Source of the DNA: Bacteroidales bacterium
Lineage (GTDB): Bacteria > Bacteroidota > Bacteroidia > Bacteroidales > P3
DNA: 64,000 nt
Direction: 5' to 3'
Assembly: GCA_028708845.1 (NCBI GenBank)
Contig: JAQVXZ010000005.1
Location: 43,463 to 107,462 of the forward strand
Of the stretch, positions 25,269 to 34,192 are shown piece after piece. Position numbers and translations under genes: made by a program. The number at the start of each line of letters is the position of its first letter. The stretch's first letter is position 1. Below the pieces are notes generated by a model. That model made no database searches, had not been told where the DNA came from, and was given only the letters and a program-made list of their open reading frames with translations.

Positions 25269-26282
25269 ATGGATAAAAAGCTTAATTTTTTACTTTACAC
25301 TACTGCTGAGGAAAATGTAAAAATTGGTGTTGTTGTGAAAGATGAAACACTTTGGCTTACTCAAAAAGCTATGGCTGAATTGTTTGGAGTTAAAGTACCT
25401 GCAATTAGTAAGCATATTAAAAATATATATCAAGAAGGCGAACTATCTGAAAACACGACTATTTCCAAAATGGAAACTGTCGTAAATCGTGGTTTTAGAG
25501 GAGAGATTATAGAGGAGATAGATTATTATAATCTTGATATGATTATTGCTGTTGGTTATAGAGTAAATTCTAAACGAGCAACTGATTTTCGTATTTGGGC
25601 AACAAAAACTCTTAAAGAATTTATCACAAAGGGTTTTGTTCTTGACGATGAAAGACTAAAACAGGGCATAACTACTTTTGGTAAAGATTATTTTAGAGAA
25701 TTATTGGATAGAGTTCGTTCTATCCGTGCAAGTGAAAGAAGAATTTGGCAACAGATAACTGATATTTTTGCTGAATGTAGTATTGATTATGATAAAAACT
25801 CTCCAACAACAAAAGACTTTTATGCAATGATTCAAAATAAATTTCACTTTGCTATTACTGGTCAAACAGCTGCTGAAATTATTTATACAAAAGCGGATAG
25901 AGGAGCCGATAATATGGGACTAACTACATGGAAGCATTCACCCGAAGGTCGTATATTGAAATCTGACGTAACAATTGCTAAGAACTACTTACCTGAGGAG
26001 CAAATTCGTCGATTGGAACGAGCAGTTACAGGATATTTTGACTATATAGAAGATTTGATTGAGCGTGAAAACACCTTTACTATGGAGGAATTTGCTTTAA
26101 GTGTGAATGAGTTTTTAGCTTTTCGTAAATACAAAATACTTGCGAATAAAGGGAAGATATCAAAACAAGAAGCAGACCATAAAGCAGAAGCAGAATATGA
26201 CGAATTTAATAAAACTCAAAAAATCATTTCCGACTTTGATAAAGAAATTAAGAGATTAGAAAAGAAGGATAAAAATTTATAG
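25269..26282 (+). CDS. RhuM family protein
   Basis: 337 residues matching the RhuM (virulence protein RhuM) family. The N-terminal part has a helix-turn-helix-like segment (LTQKAMAELFGVKVPAISKHIKNIY, near residues 30-55) and the signature YYNLDMIIAVGYRVNSKRAT near residue 90. The C-terminal half contains MIQNKFHFAITGQTAAEIIY and a long helical end. RhuM proteins are common passengers within restriction-modification loci; their biochemical role is not settled. The stop is 2 bp before the helicase start, so the two are translationally coupled. The start lies 34 bp after the fossil tail. Confidence 0.9.
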   Translation: MDKKLNFLLYTTAEENVKIGVVVKDETLWLTQKAMAELFGVKVPAISKHIKNIYQEGELSENTTISKMETVVNRGFRGEIIEEIDYYNLDMIIAVGYRVNSKRATDFRIWATKTLKEFITKGFVLDDERLKQGITTFGKDYFRELLDRVRSIRASERRIWQQITDIFAECSIDYDKNSPTTKDFYAMIQNKFHFAITGQTAAEIIYTKADRGADNMGLTTWKHSPEGRILKSDVTIAKNYLPEEQIRRLERAVTGYFDYIEDLIERENTFTMEEFALSVNEFLAFRKYKILANKGKISKQEADHKAEAEYDEFNKTQKIISDFDKEIKRLEKKDKNL

Positions 26283-26284
26283 AT

Positions 26285-29200
26285 ATGTCGCATAATTTTA
26301 TTACAAATAATACAGGTCAAAAGGTTTTAAGGGATAGGGTAAATACTTTAATCTCTATTAGTGAGGAGTTGAAGTTTTTGGTTGGTTTCTTTTATTTCTC
26401 TGGTTGGAAAGAGGTTTATCAGCAACTAAAAGCTAATAGTAACATTACTCTAAAACTTTTGGTAGGGTTAGAGGTTGATAAAATGCTTAATAAAGGAATT
26501 GTTGAATTTGGATTTAATGAAAAAGAAGTTTCTGACGATGATAGGTTTAATAACTTTATGAGTTCATTACATAATGCACTCGATAATGATGATATGGATA
26601 ATAAAGAGTTTTATAATCAGGTGTCTTTTTTCTTAGATATGATTAGAGAGGAAAGATTGATTATTAGAAAAACTAAAAACCCTAATCATTCAAAACTATA
26701 TATATTCCGATTAAATGATGACCAAGCTATATTACAGGGTAACTTAGGGCAATTCATAACAGGCAGTAGTAATTTAACCTCAGCTGGCTTGGTTGGTCAG
26801 GAAGAGTTTAATGTTGAGATTAGAGATTATGGGTATAAGGATGCTGATCAATTCTTTAATGAACTATGGAGTGATGCAGCACCAATAACAGAGGATGAGG
26901 CCAAGAGGATAAAGGTATTGGATTATGTTGGTAATAAAACATTAGCAGCTAAGGTAACTCCTTTTGAGGCTTATGCACTTGTTTTGAAATCATATCTTGA
27001 CCTTATACAACAAAAAGTAATTAAATCTAACGTTCTTGAACTATTGGAAAAGAATGGATTTAAGGAATATGCTTATCAGGTGGATGCAGTTGACCAAGCT
27101 TTAAATATTATTGATGAATATCATGGTGTTATTATTGCAGATGTGGTTGGTTTGGGTAAGTCGGTTATTGCTTCAATGATAGCTAAAAACCTTAATAAAC
27201 GCACGTTAATTATTTGTCCCCCTGCATTAATTGGAGACAAAAATCAAAATGAACCATCAGGATGGTATGAATATAAGTATGGATTTGAATTGGATGCAGA
27301 GATTGAGAGTAGAGGGAAATTGGAAGATGTTGCAAATTCTATTGATAAAAGAAATATAGAGGTAGTAATAGTTGATGAGGCACATTATTTTAGGAATCAA
27401 GATACTGATGATTATGATGCTTTGCAAAAAATATGTAATAATAGAATTGTAATACTTCTAACTGCAACACCATTTAATAATTCCCCTGCTGATATTTTCT
27501 CTCTTTTAAAATTATTTATTATCCCAGGCAAGTCAGGAATTACTATAAATAATGATTTAGAGGCTTTGTTTTCAGGATTTGGTAGTAAGTTTAATAAATT
27601 ATCCTATATTCTTAAATATGGTGAGCCTAAGCCAAATCAAAAAGGTGTTATTGACCAAAAGAAAATTGCTAAAAAAGAAAAAGCAGAAGAATACTATAAA
27701 GATATTATTGGACAACTACCAATAGATCAAAATAAGGTTAAGCACGAAACAAAGATATTAGCAAATAGGATAAAAAATATTATCTCACCCGTTACTATTA
27801 GAAGAAATAGAATTGATTTAAAAAATGATTATCTATATTCCAAAGAAGTAACTGAGTTGTCCGAAGTTAAAAACCCTGAGGAGCTATACTATGTTTTAAC
27901 AAAAGAACAAAGTGCTTTCTATGATAAGGTAATTACTGAGTATTTTAGTGAAGAAGGTCGTTTTACTGGTGCAATTTATCAGCCTTATACTTATGAAAAG
28001 GAAATAGATTATGATCAACTTGATGAGCAAAGCAATAGGTTAGTAAATCAACAAACCAACTTATATAGTTTTATGAGAAGGTTATTAGTTAAACGTTTTG
28101 AAAGTTCTTTTGGTGCTTTTAGTGAATCGGTAAATAGATTTATTGGGATTAATAAAAAAGTATTAGAGTTTATAGAGAAAACTAATGGTAGATATATCTT
28201 GGATAGGAAATTGATAAAGGTTTTGCTTGAAGAGGAGGATATTGAAAAGATTGATGAGGTTTTAGAAGAATATGAAAGAGAAGCTTCAAGCAAAAAGGTT
28301 GCAAAAAATAATAAGATATATTTTGTAGATAAATTTTATAGAAAGGAAGATTTTTTTAATGATATACATAGTGATATTCAGCTTTTTGAAGAGATTCAAA
28401 AGGAATTGATTGATTTAGATATAATTGAAAATGACCCAAAGAGAGATAGAATTTGTGAGGAAATTGATAAAATATTAAAGAAAGAACCTAATAGGAAGGT
28501 TTTAGTATTTTCCGAATATGTTGATACTGTCAATCATTTAGAACCTTATTTTAAATCAAAATACAAGGATAATATTTTAATAAGTGCAGGAGATATTAAT
28601 AATACAAAACATCATGATATAAATGCAAATTTTAATGCACAATTTAAGGGAGAGAAACAAAATCAATATAATATTCTTCTCACAAGTGATAAATTATCAG
28701 AAGGTTTTAATCTGAATAGAGCAGGAGCAATTATTAATTATGATATTCCATGGAACCCAACACGTGTAATTCAAAGAGTGGGTAGAATAAATCGTATAGG
28801 AACAAAAGTCTTCGATAACCTATTTATTTATAATTTTTTCCCTACAGAAAAAGCAAAAGACATTGTACAAATTAAAGAAATTGCTACTCAAAAAATGTAT
28901 TTAATTCATAATGCATTAGGAGAGGATGCAAAAATATTTGATGAGGATGAAGAGCCAACTGCTTCTAAATTATTTAATAAATTGAATGAAAATCCAGAAA
29001 ATGGAGGAGAGGAAAGTTTATCTACAAGAATAAGAAATGAATATTATAGTATTGAGACAAATTATCCTGAGGTAATTGAAAAGATAAATAACTTACCTAT
29101 TAGAATAAAATCTGGAAAAAAATATTCTGAGAACCAAGTATGTGTTTTAAGAAAAAAAGGCTTAGGTTTGTTCACTCATTATATCTCATTGGATGATGAA

Positions 29201-29674
29201 AAACAACAAGTAAATGAAATTACATTTGAAGAGTTTTTGGATATTATAAAATGTGATTACAAAACACCATTTATTGAAATATCAGATAGATTTTGGGATG
29301 CTTATGATGCAATTAGAAATAATAAATCAATAGAGGATAAAAAAAATATAAAAGCAAATTCATTAGAATCTAAAACTATTTCAAATCTAAAATGCACTTT
29401 GAAAATAATATCAGCTAATGATGAAGAATTGTTCAAATTTATTAAGGTGTTATTAGATGATATAAAGAATTATAAAACTCTTTCTGAGAGAAGAATTGGT
29501 ATATTAGGTAGAGTCGAAATAACAAATAAAACATCCAAGGAACAGCTAAACGGTTATATCGACACACTAAAAAAATTAAGAAATTACTTAGGTGCTGATT
29601 ACTTAGAAAGGATAAAAGAAAGAGTTGATAAACAGAAAAATGAAATTGTTATTGCAATAGAAAATTCAAAATAA
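26285..29674 (+). CDS. PLD-domain SNF2/DEAD-type helicase (probable restriction effector)
   Basis: 1129 residues. A phospholipase D-like nuclease domain is N-terminal, with the HxK motif in NHSKLYIFRL near residue 140 and GSSNLTSAGL near residue 160. An SF2 helicase core follows: Walker A region ADVVGLGKSVIASMIA near 283, VIVDEAHYFRN near 362, LLTATPFNNSPADIFSLLKL near 395. The C-terminal RecA domain has VLVFSEYVDTV near 740 and NYDIPWNPTRVIQRVGRINRIG near 820. PLD-helicase fusions occur beside methyltransferases in defence loci, where a helicase translocates and the PLD domain could cut. Activity here is inferred. It is 2 bp after rhuM and 25 bp before the next gene. Confidence 0.9.
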   Translation: MSHNFITNNTGQKVLRDRVNTLISISEELKFLVGFFYFSGWKEVYQQLKANSNITLKLLVGLEVDKMLNKGIVEFGFNEKEVSDDDRFNNFMSSLHNALDNDDMDNKEFYNQVSFFLDMIREERLIIRKTKNPNHSKLYIFRLNDDQAILQGNLGQFITGSSNLTSAGLVGQEEFNVEIRDYGYKDADQFFNELWSDAAPITEDEAKRIKVLDYVGNKTLAAKVTPFEAYALVLKSYLDLIQQKVIKSNVLELLEKNGFKEYAYQVDAVDQALNIIDEYHGVIIADVVGLGKSVIASMIAKNLNKRTLIICPPALIGDKNQNEPSGWYEYKYGFELDAEIESRGKLEDVANSIDKRNIEVVIVDEAHYFRNQDTDDYDALQKICNNRIVILLTATPFNNSPADIFSLLKLFIIPGKSGITINNDLEALFSGFGSKFNKLSYILKYGEPKPNQKGVIDQKKIAKKEKAEEYYKDIIGQLPIDQNKVKHETKILANRIKNIISPVTIRRNRIDLKNDYLYSKEVTELSEVKNPEELYYVLTKEQSAFYDKVITEYFSEEGRFTGAIYQPYTYEKEIDYDQLDEQSNRLVNQQTNLYSFMRRLLVKRFESSFGAFSESVNRFIGINKKVLEFIEKTNGRYILDRKLIKVLLEEEDIEKIDEVLEEYEREASSKKVAKNNKIYFVDKFYRKEDFFNDIHSDIQLFEEIQKELIDLDIIENDPKRDRICEEIDKILKKEPNRKVLVFSEYVDTVNHLEPYFKSKYKDNILISAGDINNTKHHDINANFNAQFKGEKQNQYNILLTSDKLSEGFNLNRAGAIINYDIPWNPTRVIQRVGRINRIGTKVFDNLFIYNFFPTEKAKDIVQIKEIATQKMYLIHNALGEDAKIFDEDEEPTASKLFNKLNENPENGGEESLSTRIRNEYYSIETNYPEVIEKINNLPIRIKSGKKYSENQVCVLRKKGLGLFTHYISLDDEKQQVNEITFEEFLDIIKCDYKTPFIEISDRFWDAYDAIRNNKSIEDKKNIKANSLESKTISNLKCTLKIISANDEELFKFIKVLLDDIKNYKTLSERRIGILGRVEITNKTSKEQLNGYIDTLKKLRNYLGADYLERIKERVDKQKNEIVIAIENSK

Positions 29675-29699
29675 ATTTGTATATAAAACCTATCCAATC

Positions 29700-30344
29700 A
29701 TGACAAAATTAGAGACACTTTATCAATCTATAAATGGTTTAAAAGAACTTGGATTGTCTTTAAATCCTGAAATTATTAATGAGGTTAATATCTTAGAAGA
29801 AGAATTAATAAAGAATGAGGTTATCCCACGACTTTCGGAGAGTATTGAACCTATTATAACTAAAATACAGCGACCACTTGTCTTGGTTATTGATTATGTA
29901 CCTAATGAGAAATTAAGCGTTAGAATGACAAGAAAAAGGGTTATTACTGATGAAGTGGAAACAAAAGAATATCCTCTTGTAATTAAAGAAAACCTTTCTG
30001 ATTATCCTACTCAAGACTCTGAAAGGAAAAGAAAATTTACTGAAAAGTCGCCTAAGACTGGCTTGATTGTAAAGTTTCCTAATGGTAAGGTTGTAAATAA
30101 TAGATTTGCTTACGAAACATTTATTGAAACAATAGAATTGATAGGTGTTGAGAAAGTAAAAAAGTTGAATTTGCAAATATTAAATCATGATTTAATTTCT
30201 AAGGATGAATCTATTTATGCTCAACACAAAACTAAGGAGGGGTATTTAATAATCACACATAGCTCTACTAAATCCAAGAAAGATGTATTAGATAAAATAT
30301 CCAAAGAATATAATTTAGGATTAGAAATTGAAATTAGGAATTAA
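29700..30344 (+). CDS. Uncharacterised island protein
   Basis: 214 residues, no signal peptide or membrane segment, and no family that I recognise. The N-terminal 60 residues are predicted helical (LKELGLSLNPEIINEVNILE). A basic linker follows (DSERKRKFTEKSPKTG). The C-terminal part looks like a compact alpha/beta domain: TGLIVKFPNGKVVNNRFAYE, then a glycine-type turn KEGYLIITHSSTKSKKD, then GLEIEIRN. It follows the helicase by 25 bp on the same strand and is the last gene inside the inverted repeats, so it is probably part of the same functional unit. Confidence 0.75.
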   Translation: MTKLETLYQSINGLKELGLSLNPEIINEVNILEEELIKNEVIPRLSESIEPIITKIQRPLVLVIDYVPNEKLSVRMTRKRVITDEVETKEYPLVIKENLSDYPTQDSERKRKFTEKSPKTGLIVKFPNGKVVNNRFAYETFIETIELIGVEKVKKLNLQILNHDLISKDESIYAQHKTKEGYLIITHSSTKSKKDVLDKISKEYNLGLEIEIRN

Positions 30345-30377
30345 AACGAATTATTATATCTTTTCCGTCGTGCGGGA

Positions 30378-30423
30378 TTCTTTGCGAGCAAAGCGACAAA
30401 GTCGATGAGTCCGACCCCCGCAC
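30378..30423 (-). repeat. Right copy of 46-bp inverted repeat, with a partial neighbour
   Basis: Begins TTCTTTGCGAGCAAAGCGAC and ends CCGACCCCCGCAC; matches the reverse complement of 19993-20038 at 45 of 46 positions. A shortened relative (GGATTCTTTGAAGAGCAAAG then CGACAAAGTCG) follows at 30437-30467, as the element at 19868 accompanies the left copy. The family is therefore dispersed and REP-like, although its placement brackets the island. Confidence 0.85.
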
Positions 30424-30517
30424 TATATTACTATAAGGATTCTTTGAAGAGCAAAGCGACAAAGTCGTACAACAATAAATCGACGTCTCTATGGTTGTTG
30501 GGTTGGGAAAAGGGGAT

Positions 30518-31360
30518 TTATTCTATTTGTATTTTCTTGGCTTTTTTCTTTTCATAAATGAAGATTGAACCTATCAGTAGTATTGATATTATAAAGAGTA
30601 ATGGGTTGTAGACACTTCCTAATTTATTGATATCAAATTCTATTAGATTGGAATAGAAGAGGTAGGAACCTACAACTACGGTTAGATTGTTTATGAAGTG
30701 AAATATGATTGGGACTATGATATTTTGGCTTATAACATATAAATAGCCTAAGAATAGTCCTAAAAATACTCTTGGGATGCATGAAAATAGTTGAAAATGG
30801 AGTAGGCTAAATATTATTGAGGTTAGTAATATACCTAAAAACCTGTATTTCACAAGATTTATCATTGTCCTCTGCATAGCACCTCTAAAGAAGACCTCCT
30901 CCATAATAGCTGGTAAAAGTGCAATAACAATAATATTAATAGTAAGTCCAAGGGGCGTAGTATTTGATAGGAAGCCTTTCATGATTTCACTTGCACTTTC
31001 TTCCATTTGCCTAAATGCTTCACCTGATTTTATATCCCATCCATCGTTCCAAATGCCTATTCCATCAATAAATGGTGTTGCAATAAAAACTAAAAGAATG
31101 GATAAGGCAATATAGTATAAGGTATTATTCTTTTTAGTTTCCATAAACTTATATGAAGAAGACTCAAACATTATGCCCCAAACAATAGCCGACCCTCCAA
31201 ACATAATTATTTGAGAAATTGCTTGAGCCAATAGAGGTTGTAAATTAGCAAAAAGCATAATAAAACCACTTATGGAAGTAAAAACCATAAATATGCATAT
31301 TAGCATCATAAGTTTTACAAAAGGCTTTGTATCTTTAAAGAAAAATGAATAACGTTTCAT
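30518..31360 (-). CDS. CPBP family intramembrane glutamic protease
   Basis: 280 residues with about eight hydrophobic segments. The catalytic motifs of the CAAX-processing/bacteriocin-processing (CPBP, Abi) family are present: EEVFFRGAMQR near residue 155 (Glu-Glu-x-x-x-Arg), SLLHFQLFSCIPRVFLGLFLG near residue 187, and FHFINNLTVVV near residue 222. The C-terminus is a basic cytoplasmic tail (YEKKKAKKIQIE). It is an inner-membrane protein; in bacteria the substrates are mostly unknown. It stands apart just outside the island's right repeat, so membership of the island is not supported. Confidence 0.9.
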   Translation of the reverse strand: MKRYSFFFKDTKPFVKLMMLICIFMVFTSISGFIMLFANLQPLLAQAISQIIMFGGSAIVWGIMFESSSYKFMETKKNNTLYYIALSILLVFIATPFIDGIGIWNDGWDIKSGEAFRQMEESASEIMKGFLSNTTPLGLTINIIVIALLPAIMEEVFFRGAMQRTMINLVKYRFLGILLTSIIFSLLHFQLFSCIPRVFLGLFLGYLYVISQNIIVPIIFHFINNLTVVVGSYLFYSNLIEFDINKLGSVYNPLLFIISILLIGSIFIYEKKKAKKIQIE

Positions 31361-31410
31361 ATTAGTTGTGCTTTATATCTATTTTATTTATTATACCATT
31401 TGTAAGGTTG

Positions 31411-31427
31411 ATTAAACTACAAGAGCT
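31411..31427 (-). pseudogene. Degraded 5' fragment of tRNA-Arg
   Basis: Read on the minus strand, AGCTCTTGTAGTTTAAT matches the first 17 bases around the start of the intact tRNA-Arg at 34187 with one change. It sits four bases past the stop codon of the AlgJ-like gene, exactly as the intact tRNA does after its paralogue. Confidence 0.6.
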
Positions 31428-31431
31428 ATAA

Positions 31432-32760
31432 TCATTTATTGTTTTTTAAATATTCTTTCACCATATATTCGGCATTGTCATTAATGGCTTGATCTATCGA
31501 AGTACCTCTATCCTTTGCTTTTTTAACAATAACGTCATACCATTCCTTATTATTAAGAATTTCATTCTTATAGTTATCGAATAAATATTTATATTGTCTA
31601 ACATCAAAGCTATTAGTAAATTGAGAGTATAATTCATCGAAAATCAATTGAGGAGTAAAATGTAATGTACCTTCAGTAATAACTATCATTATAGTCTTAT
31701 ATTTCATCATCTCAACTTTAACATCATCATAATCCCTAACTACTCCCTTATAAGTATCATTAATATTTTTACCATCAAACCTATGAACTTCATTAAAATA
31801 ATACCAAAACTCACTTTCGTGAAAAACATACCTATCAAACCCTAAAACAGATAAACTATAATAATAACTATCACCCAATATTAAAACCTTTAGTTTATCG
31901 GCATTAGCACTATCCACTATTGTAGTTTCTATACGTGGCATAGGCTGATCTGGAATATTGAATAATAAATTCATTAGCTTTTCTGCATCATCATCTTTGA
32001 AATACATTTTATCTGTTACCTTAATGCTTTTAATTTTTATACGTGGAAGATTTATTGAATATAAGTTTTCAAAATAATTCGTTATTGAATCAATAGCTAA
32101 GAAAGCAGCATATTCGCCCCAATGCACTCCTGTGCTTGGAAATAATCTATATTTGGATTTCCCTTTTAATGAAAGCATCCAAGAATTAAGATTTATATAA
32201 TTTATATTGTTTTTCCTTAACTCTCTATCGTAAATTTGGAAATTTGTAGTTGTAGGATTAATATTCGCAAATTGTCGAGGGTAAAATTCAGGATAAAAAC
32301 TTCCCTTCCCTGGTGCTATTACAACAACTACATCCATACCTAAGGCTTTTAAAGAATCCCTTACAAGAGAAAGATGATTTACTACATTTATTATTGTATC
32401 CTCTCCTTGAAAATTAAGACCTAAGTGATTCTTTATATATCCATCTTCATATAAATACTTATTCTTCCCAACATATATCCCTCCTGCATTAGTGGTATTG
32501 AAACAAGAATAGTTTATTTGATTATGGCTTCTTACAAAGAACTTTCTAAACCCAACATTTTCTTTAGTATATTTTTCTATTTCTGTTTGATATTTAACCT
32601 CAAACCAATTATCCTTATTAAAGTCAGGTTTAGGTGTTTTTTCAAAATAACCCATAAGTTCTTTCTCCTTAAAAATAGAAAATAGTCTTTGAACCAATGG
32701 CAGAAACATTATTGCAACCATTAGTATAAAGAGGATATATTTTGTTATATTTTTTCTCAT
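31432..32760 (-). CDS. AlgJ/AlgX-like SGNH acetyltransferase, paralogue 1
   Basis: 442 residues. One N-terminal membrane anchor (residues 8-25) is followed by a periplasmic SGNH-hydrolase-like domain of the AlgX/AlgJ family. This family works with an MBOAT protein to O-acetylate surface or exported polysaccharide. Candidate motifs are VVVIAPGKGSFYPEFYPRQF near residue 145, STGVHWGEYAAF near residue 212 (His kept; the Asp of the usual DxHW is Gly), and VLILGDSYYYS near residue 293 with the nucleophile-type GDS. It is closely related to the next gene upstream, with near-identical DNA over the N-terminal region, which indicates recent duplication. The MBOAT partner is at 35492-36910. Confidence 0.87.
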   Translation of the reverse strand: MRKNITKYILFILMVAIMFLPLVQRLFSIFKEKELMGYFEKTPKPDFNKDNWFEVKYQTEIEKYTKENVGFRKFFVRSHNQINYSCFNTTNAGGIYVGKNKYLYEDGYIKNHLGLNFQGEDTIINVVNHLSLVRDSLKALGMDVVVVIAPGKGSFYPEFYPRQFANINPTTTNFQIYDRELRKNNINYINLNSWMLSLKGKSKYRLFPSTGVHWGEYAAFLAIDSITNYFENLYSINLPRIKIKSIKVTDKMYFKDDDAEKLMNLLFNIPDQPMPRIETTIVDSANADKLKVLILGDSYYYSLSVLGFDRYVFHESEFWYYFNEVHRFDGKNINDTYKGVVRDYDDVKVEMMKYKTIMIVITEGTLHFTPQLIFDELYSQFTNSFDVRQYKYLFDNYKNEILNNKEWYDVIVKKAKDRGTSIDQAINDNAEYMVKEYLKNNK

Positions 32761-32762
32761 AT

Positions 32763-32779
32763 ATTAAACAGCAAAAGCT
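32763..32779 (-). pseudogene. Second degraded 5' fragment of tRNA-Arg
   Basis: The plus-strand ATTAAACAGCAAAAGCT aligns with ATTAAACTACAAGGGCT at the intact tRNA with four mismatches. The alignment continues through the flanking stop-codon region of the paralogous genes, so it is positional homology rather than chance. Confidence 0.5.
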
Positions 32780-32783
32780 AGTA

Positions 32784-34109
32784 TTAGATTTTATTTTTTA
32801 AAAATTCTTCTACCATATATTCTGCATCGTCATTAATGGCTTGTTCTATCGATACGCCTCTAGCCTTTGCTTTTTCAACAACAGTATCATACCATTCCTT
32901 ATTATTTTTAATTTCGTTTTTATAGTTTTCTAACAAACACTTATGCTGTCTAACCCCAAAGCTCTTAGTAAATTGAATAAATAATTCTTCGAATAATATT
33001 CTCGGAGTTAAGTATAGCGTACCTTCAGTAACAATTATCATAATAGCCTTGTATTTCATAATCTCTGCTTTAATATCTTCATAATCTCTAACTGCCCCCT
33101 TGTACGAATCGTTTAAATCCTTTTTATCATACTTATGTACATCACTAAAATAAGACCAAAACTCACTATCATAAAATACGTATTTACCAAATCCTAAATG
33201 TGATAGAACAGTGTAATAACTATCACCCATCACTAAAACTTTTAACTTATCAGTATTAACACTGTCAACCATAAGTTCTAATTGTGGCATAGGCTGATCT
33301 GGAATATTAAACAGTAGATTCATTAACTGTTCTGCATCATCATCTTGAAAGTACATTTTATTTGTAACCTTAACACCTTTTATTTTTATACGTGGAAGAT
33401 TTATTGAATATAAGTTTTCAAAATAATTCGTTATTGTATCAATAGCTAAGAAAGCAGCATATTCACCCCAATGCACTCCTGTACTTGAAAACAATCTATA
33501 TTTAGATTTCCCTTTTAATGAAAGCATCCATGAATTTAAATCTATATAATTGATATTATTTTTCTTGAGTTCTCTATCGTAGATTTGGTAATTTGTAGTT
33601 GTAGGTTTCATCCTAGCAAATTCTTTTGGAAGGAATTCAGGATAAAAACCTGCTTTGCCTGGAGCTATTATAACAACCACTTCCATACCTAATGCTTTCA
33701 AGGAGTCTCTAACAACTGCAAGATGATTTACCCTGCTAATAATTGTATCTTCACCCTCAAAATTAAGACCTAGATGACTTTTTATATAGCCATCTTCATA
33801 CAAATAGTTGTTAGTTCCCACATAAATCCCTCCTGCATTAGTGGTATTGAAACAAGAATAGTTTATTTGATTATGGCTTCTAACAAAGAACTTTCTAAAC
33901 CCAACGTTTTCTTTAGTATATTTTTCTATTTCTGTTTGATATTTAACCTCAAACCAATTATCCTTATTAAAGTCAGGTTTAGCTGTTTTTTCAAAATAAC
34001 CCATAAGTTCTTTCTCCTTAAAAATAGAAAATAGTCTTTGAACCAATGGAAAAAACATTATTGCAACCATTAGTATAAAGAGGATATATTTTGTTATATT
34101 GCTTTTCAT
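32784..34109 (-). CDS. AlgJ/AlgX-like SGNH acetyltransferase, paralogue 2
   Basis: 441 residues from ATG at 34107-34109. A longer frame exists but would start inside the tRNA-Arg gene, so it is rejected. The N-terminal anchor is MKSNITKYILFILMVAIMFF. The periplasmic domain carries the same motifs as paralogue 1: IIAPGKAGFYPEFLPKEF, STGVHWGEYAAF and VLVMGDSYYTVL. It ends in the shared AINDDAEYMVEEFLKN. The start codon lies 6 bp after the 3' end of the tRNA, so the transcript probably carries tRNA and mRNA together and is cut by RNase P/Z. Probable role is polysaccharide O-acetylation. Confidence 0.87.
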   Translation of the reverse strand: MKSNITKYILFILMVAIMFFPLVQRLFSIFKEKELMGYFEKTAKPDFNKDNWFEVKYQTEIEKYTKENVGFRKFFVRSHNQINYSCFNTTNAGGIYVGTNNYLYEDGYIKSHLGLNFEGEDTIISRVNHLAVVRDSLKALGMEVVVIIAPGKAGFYPEFLPKEFARMKPTTTNYQIYDRELKKNNINYIDLNSWMLSLKGKSKYRLFSSTGVHWGEYAAFLAIDTITNYFENLYSINLPRIKIKGVKVTNKMYFQDDDAEQLMNLLFNIPDQPMPQLELMVDSVNTDKLKVLVMGDSYYTVLSHLGFGKYVFYDSEFWSYFSDVHKYDKKDLNDSYKGAVRDYEDIKAEIMKYKAIMIIVTEGTLYLTPRILFEELFIQFTKSFGVRQHKCLLENYKNEIKNNKEWYDTVVEKAKARGVSIEQAINDDAEYMVEEFLKNKI

Positions 34110-34115
34110 TGTTTG

Positions 34116-34187
34116 TACCCTTGGGCAGAATCGAACTGCCATCTTCTGAACCGGAATCAGAAATTTTATCCATTAAACTACAAGGGC
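34116..34187 (-). tRNA. tRNA-Arg (anticodon CCG)
   Basis: On the minus strand the acceptor GCCCTTG (34187-34181) pairs with CAAGGGT (34123-34117), with A as discriminator. The anticodon arm reads TTCTGA-TTCCGGT-TCAGAA, giving CCG (decodes CGG). The T-loop TTCGATT is normal. It is embedded between two AlgJ-like genes, 5 bp after one stop codon and 6 bp before the next start. Confidence 0.93.
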
Positions 34188-34192
34188 TAAGA

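Noticed and set aside
20515..30344. Complete BREX or DISARM system
   Set aside because: Only a PglX-like methyltransferase and a PLD-helicase are seen. PglZ, BrxC, BrxB, DrmA and DrmB equivalents are missing, so neither name is justified.
34110..34142. N-terminal extension of AlgJ-like paralogue 2
   Set aside because: It would be translated from inside the tRNA-Arg gene, and the extension precedes a good membrane-anchor start at 34109.
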